Both the position numbers and the translations under genes were made by a program. 25,246 nucleotides of DNA from Granulicatella sp041433555. GTDB taxonomy: Bacteria; Bacillota; Bacilli; Lactobacillales; Aerococcaceae. Under the pieces are notes generated by a model. The model saw only the letters and a list, made by a program, of their open reading frames with translations, had not been told where the DNA came from and did no database searches. How positions within the stretch are numbered: position 1 is the first letter of the stretch; every line of letters begins with the position of its first letter. The stretch is taken from assembly GCF_041433555.1 (NCBI RefSeq), contig NZ_JAPWBR010000026.1:1-25246 (forward strand), written 5' to 3'. This document shows positions 23,479-25,246 of the stretch, one piece after another.

Positions 23479-24498
23479 TTATTTTTTGCGGGTTGCCCCG
23501 TTCAAAACCAACTCTGATGTCTCCTTGTCAATCACAAACCAAGTGCGATCCACTGGAGCTAATTTGGCATATGCTTTTAAAGCAGGTGCCTTCTCTGCGC
23601 CTTCCACAACGGCAATCGAATGTGGAATCGTAGATAAATCACTAAGATGCAGCCCTACTCGTGGGATTTTTAACACCACATTTCCTTCTGCATCGAAGAA
23701 ACAACCGAACGCTTCGCCAATTGCTTTCTTCTCTTTTAACGTAGCCATTTGTTCTTGCGTGAGGCCACGTCTCTCTCCCATTATAATAGCACTTCCAACG
23801 CTATATAACAAACACTCCGCCTTTTTCATGAGACCTATCGTCTTTGCGACTGAAGGTTCTTGCATTAACGGTGCATATGTCGCCTGTTGGACATGTTCTG
23901 GAACGAATAACGCTTCATGACGAGCGCCAATTCCAGTCGCCATTTTCTCACTGACATTATTGGCTTGAATCACCATCGATCCAAACATTCCTCCTCTTGC
24001 AGGAACAATCGTTAAGTCTCGGTTCACTGAAATGTCTTTTGTGAATCCTTCGCTGACACGGACCATCGTTTGGCCCCCAGTGATGGCGATAATGGAAGTT
24101 CCAAGCGGTAAAAGGACATCCATAATCTCTTGTACCAACTCAGATGTTTTCGCCGAATCATCCACAACTTTTACATATTGAACGCCTAAGGTTTTAGCCA
24201 CCTTATGTTCCACCAGACTCATCTGGATAAAGTTGTTTTTCAAATCATCCGACCGTTCTAATATAAATTCGCCAACTTCCGTGAGTCGCATTCCTGACCC
24301 TTGTACTTCAATCAGGTCTAAAGCTTTCATATCCTCACATTCATTACGTAGTGTGCGTTCGGACATCTGAACCACTTTTGCAAGAGCTCTTCGTCCAATC
24401 GGTTGATACGTTGCGATGGCTTGTAAAATACGGAATCGCGTTTGAAGGGCGACTCTGCTTTCTGGAACTAATAAATGAGATAGATTAAGATAATTCAT
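23479..24498 (-). CDS. cggR: Central glycolytic genes regulator CggR
   Basis: 339 residues. The N-terminal winged helix-turn-helix (about 20-75, RRALAKVVQMSERTLRNECE) and the SorC-type sugar-phosphate-binding domain (about 90-335, ITGGQTMVRVSEGF, VPARGGMFGS, GVGLHLSDLS-like end) match CggR. In Bacillus it represses its own operon and is released by fructose-1,6-bisphosphate. It is the first gene of the cggR-gapA-pgk-tpiA-gpmI-eno cluster, with GGAGG 9 nt before the ATG. Position and domain order support the assignment. Confidence 0.94.
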   Translation of the reverse strand: MNYLNLSHLLVPESRVALQTRFRILQAIATYQPIGRRALAKVVQMSERTLRNECEDMKALDLIEVQGSGMRLTEVGEFILERSDDLKNNFIQMSLVEHKVAKTLGVQYVKVVDDSAKTSELVQEIMDVLLPLGTSIIAITGGQTMVRVSEGFTKDISVNRDLTIVPARGGMFGSMVIQANNVSEKMATGIGARHEALFVPEHVQQATYAPLMQEPSVAKTIGLMKKAECLLYSVGSAIIMGERRGLTQEQMATLKEKKAIGEAFGCFFDAEGNVVLKIPRVGLHLSDLSTIPHSIAVVEGAEKAPALKAYAKLAPVDRTWFVIDKETSELVLNGATRKK

Positions 24499-24529
24499 CG
24501 AAACCTTCCTCCAATCGTTTCCAGATAGG

Positions 24530-24545
24530 GTCGTATATCGTCCCG
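24530..24545 (-). promoter_or_regulatory. Candidate CggR operator half
   Basis: The minus strand reads CGGGAC-GATATA-CGAC, close to the Bacillus half-site CGGGAC-N6-TGTC. It lies between promoter and cggR start, about 40 bp into the transcript, as expected for a roadblock operator. A second half is not clearly visible. Confidence 0.45.
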
Positions 24546-24589
24546 CTTATTTCCAGTATCTTTGAATCCATATTTCTGAACACATTTAT

Positions 24590-24617
24590 ATTTTAACACA
24601 AAATAGCAGAAATGCAA
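24590..24617 (-). promoter_or_regulatory. Promoter of the glycolytic cluster
   Basis: TTGCAT (24612-24617), 16 bp, TAAAAT (24590-24595) with an extended -10 TG on the minus strand, about 90 bp upstream of cggR. Confidence 0.6.
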
Positions 24618-24663
24618 CCGTGCTCAGATTACAATTTGGTTAAGATTTACGAATATTCGGGAC

Positions 24664-25056
24664 TCAATCCGTCCCTACATTTTCTCCAAGCTGTTGAGAC
24701 CACGGTTTCTGCTCCTCCATTTCAAAAGAAACATCGAACCAAAATCCCATTTTTTGAGCAATTTCTTCTAATAGTAGAAATGAAATATTTTGACGTCCTC
24801 TTTCCAACCGTGAATAGTGAGAGGCCGACATCCCAATCTTTTTGGCAAACTGATTTTGCGATAAACCTGTTTTCAATCTGAATTCTGTCATTCTAAGCCC
24901 GATTTTATGATTCGCATATTCTCTCATTAAATCTTTTTCAAACTCTGGATACGTCGATTTTAATTGATCTAAACGTTTTAATAAATAATTTCTCAAATTC
25001 TGTCCCCACCCTTTCTTTACCTTCTGGGATGAGCAATATTTCTTTCCCGTCGTCAT
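24664..25056 (-). CDS. XRE-family helix-turn-helix protein, HigA-like
   Basis: 130 residues from ATG at 25056 (GGGGAG upstream). A TTG at 24996 with a GGTGGGG ribosome site is an alternative giving 110 residues that starts closer to the HigA-type N-terminus (LRNYLLKRLDQL). The helix-turn-helix is LSQNQFAKKIGMSASHYSRL with the following ERGRQNISF. An N-terminal helical region before it (PEFEKDLMREYA) resembles HigA antitoxins. It overlaps the upstream small gene in another frame. No RelE/HigB-type toxin is visible in the window, so a toxin-antitoxin role is only a possibility; a stand-alone regulator is the alternative. Confidence 0.7.
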   Translation of the reverse strand: MTTGKKYCSSQKVKKGWGQNLRNYLLKRLDQLKSTYPEFEKDLMREYANHKIGLRMTEFRLKTGLSQNQFAKKIGMSASHYSRLERGRQNISFLLLEEIAQKMGFWFDVSFEMEEQKPWSQQLGENVGTD

Positions 25057-25204
25057 CTACTACTCCCCATCTCTCCCAAACAGCATCCGTTACCCCTTCT
25101 TTATCTAGAAGAAGCATGATAGCCGCATATCTCACCATAACTGGATAGGATAACTCATCCAAAATATCAATTTGTTTTTCATCCAAATCCGCAACTCTTC
25201 TCAT
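24938..25204 (-). CDS. Small acidic protein of unknown function, upstream of the XRE gene
   Basis: 88 residues from ATG at 25204, 7 nt after GAAGGAGG; an earlier start at 25225 lies before the ribosome site. I do not recognise it. It is acidic in its first two thirds (ADLDEKQIDILDEL, VVDDDGKE) with a hydrophobic stretch (VMVRYAAIMLLLDKEG), and has no signal peptide. It overlaps the XRE gene by up to 119 bp in a different frame, so the two are cotranscribed and probably functionally linked. Confidence 0.6.
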   Translation of the reverse strand: MRRVADLDEKQIDILDELSYPVMVRYAAIMLLLDKEGVTDAVWERWGVVDDDGKEILLIPEGKERVGTEFEKLFIKTFRSIKIDVSRV

Positions 25205-25229
25205 TGCAACTCCTCCTTCTAACATGAAA

Positions 25230-25246
25230 ATACCATATTTGGGTAT
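25230..25246. promoter_or_regulatory. Inverted repeat upstream of the small-gene pair
   Basis: ATACC (25230-25234) and GGTAT (25242-25246) flank seven bases. It could be an autoregulatory operator for the XRE protein, but the arms are short and the window ends here. Confidence 0.25.

Overview
The window looks like chromosomal DNA of a low-GC Gram-positive coccus of the order Lactobacillales. The evidence is a cggR-gapA-pgk-tpiA-gpmI-eno glycolytic cluster, MecA, Spx, an LPXTG (sortase) surface protein, AGGAGG-type ribosome binding sites and U-tailed intrinsic terminators. A Carnobacteriaceae/Aerococcaceae-type organism (for example a Granulicatella relative) is my guess; it cannot be proven from this window.

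Layout. 1-558 (-): N-terminal part of a surface protein that runs off the window and has an unusual internal LPETG signal. 559-1336: intergenic DNA with a promoter, direct repeats and two copies (A, B) of a structured palindromic repeat. 1337-4871 (-): two half-transporters of a heterodimeric multidrug-type ABC exporter, preceded by a leader terminator that looks like an attenuator. 5165-6655 (+): threonine synthase. 6706-8194 (-): NfsA-type nitroreductase and the MecA adaptor. 8195-8685: intergenic DNA with repeat copy C. 8686-11835 (-): ABC-2 transporter (ATPase and two permeases), divergent from 11998-13651 (+), a HisKA_3 sensor kinase and LuxR-type regulator. This arrangement resembles the LnrJK/LnrLMN drug-resistance module of Bacillus. 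13776-14174 (-): Spx. 14471-15466 (+): tryptophanyl-tRNA synthetase. 15467-15922: repeat copy D. 15923-16813 (-): ROK-family sugar kinase without the usual zinc site. 16814-17426: repeat copy E. 17427-24498 (-): glycolytic cluster transcribed from a promoter upstream of cggR. 24664-25204 (-): two overlapping small genes, one with an XRE-type helix-turn-helix.

Most noteworthy is the repeat family (copies A-E). Five intergenic elements share a core of about 105-115 nt that folds as a closing stem, an inner stem, a variable hairpin and a second hairpin with a conserved GAGAC-NNN-AGGCTC apex. Stem sequences differ between copies while complementarity is kept, which is covariation typical of a selected structure. 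The cores are enclosed by long inverted arms. In copy D the arm reaches into the 3' end of trpS. Copies B and C end in U-tracts like very large terminators. I recognise no named family for these elements.

Other points of interest are the surface protein with an LPETG motif in its N-terminal third followed by a second signal-peptide-like segment, the exporter attenuator, the operator-like inverted repeat between the ABC and two-component genes, and the zinc-site-less ROK kinase.
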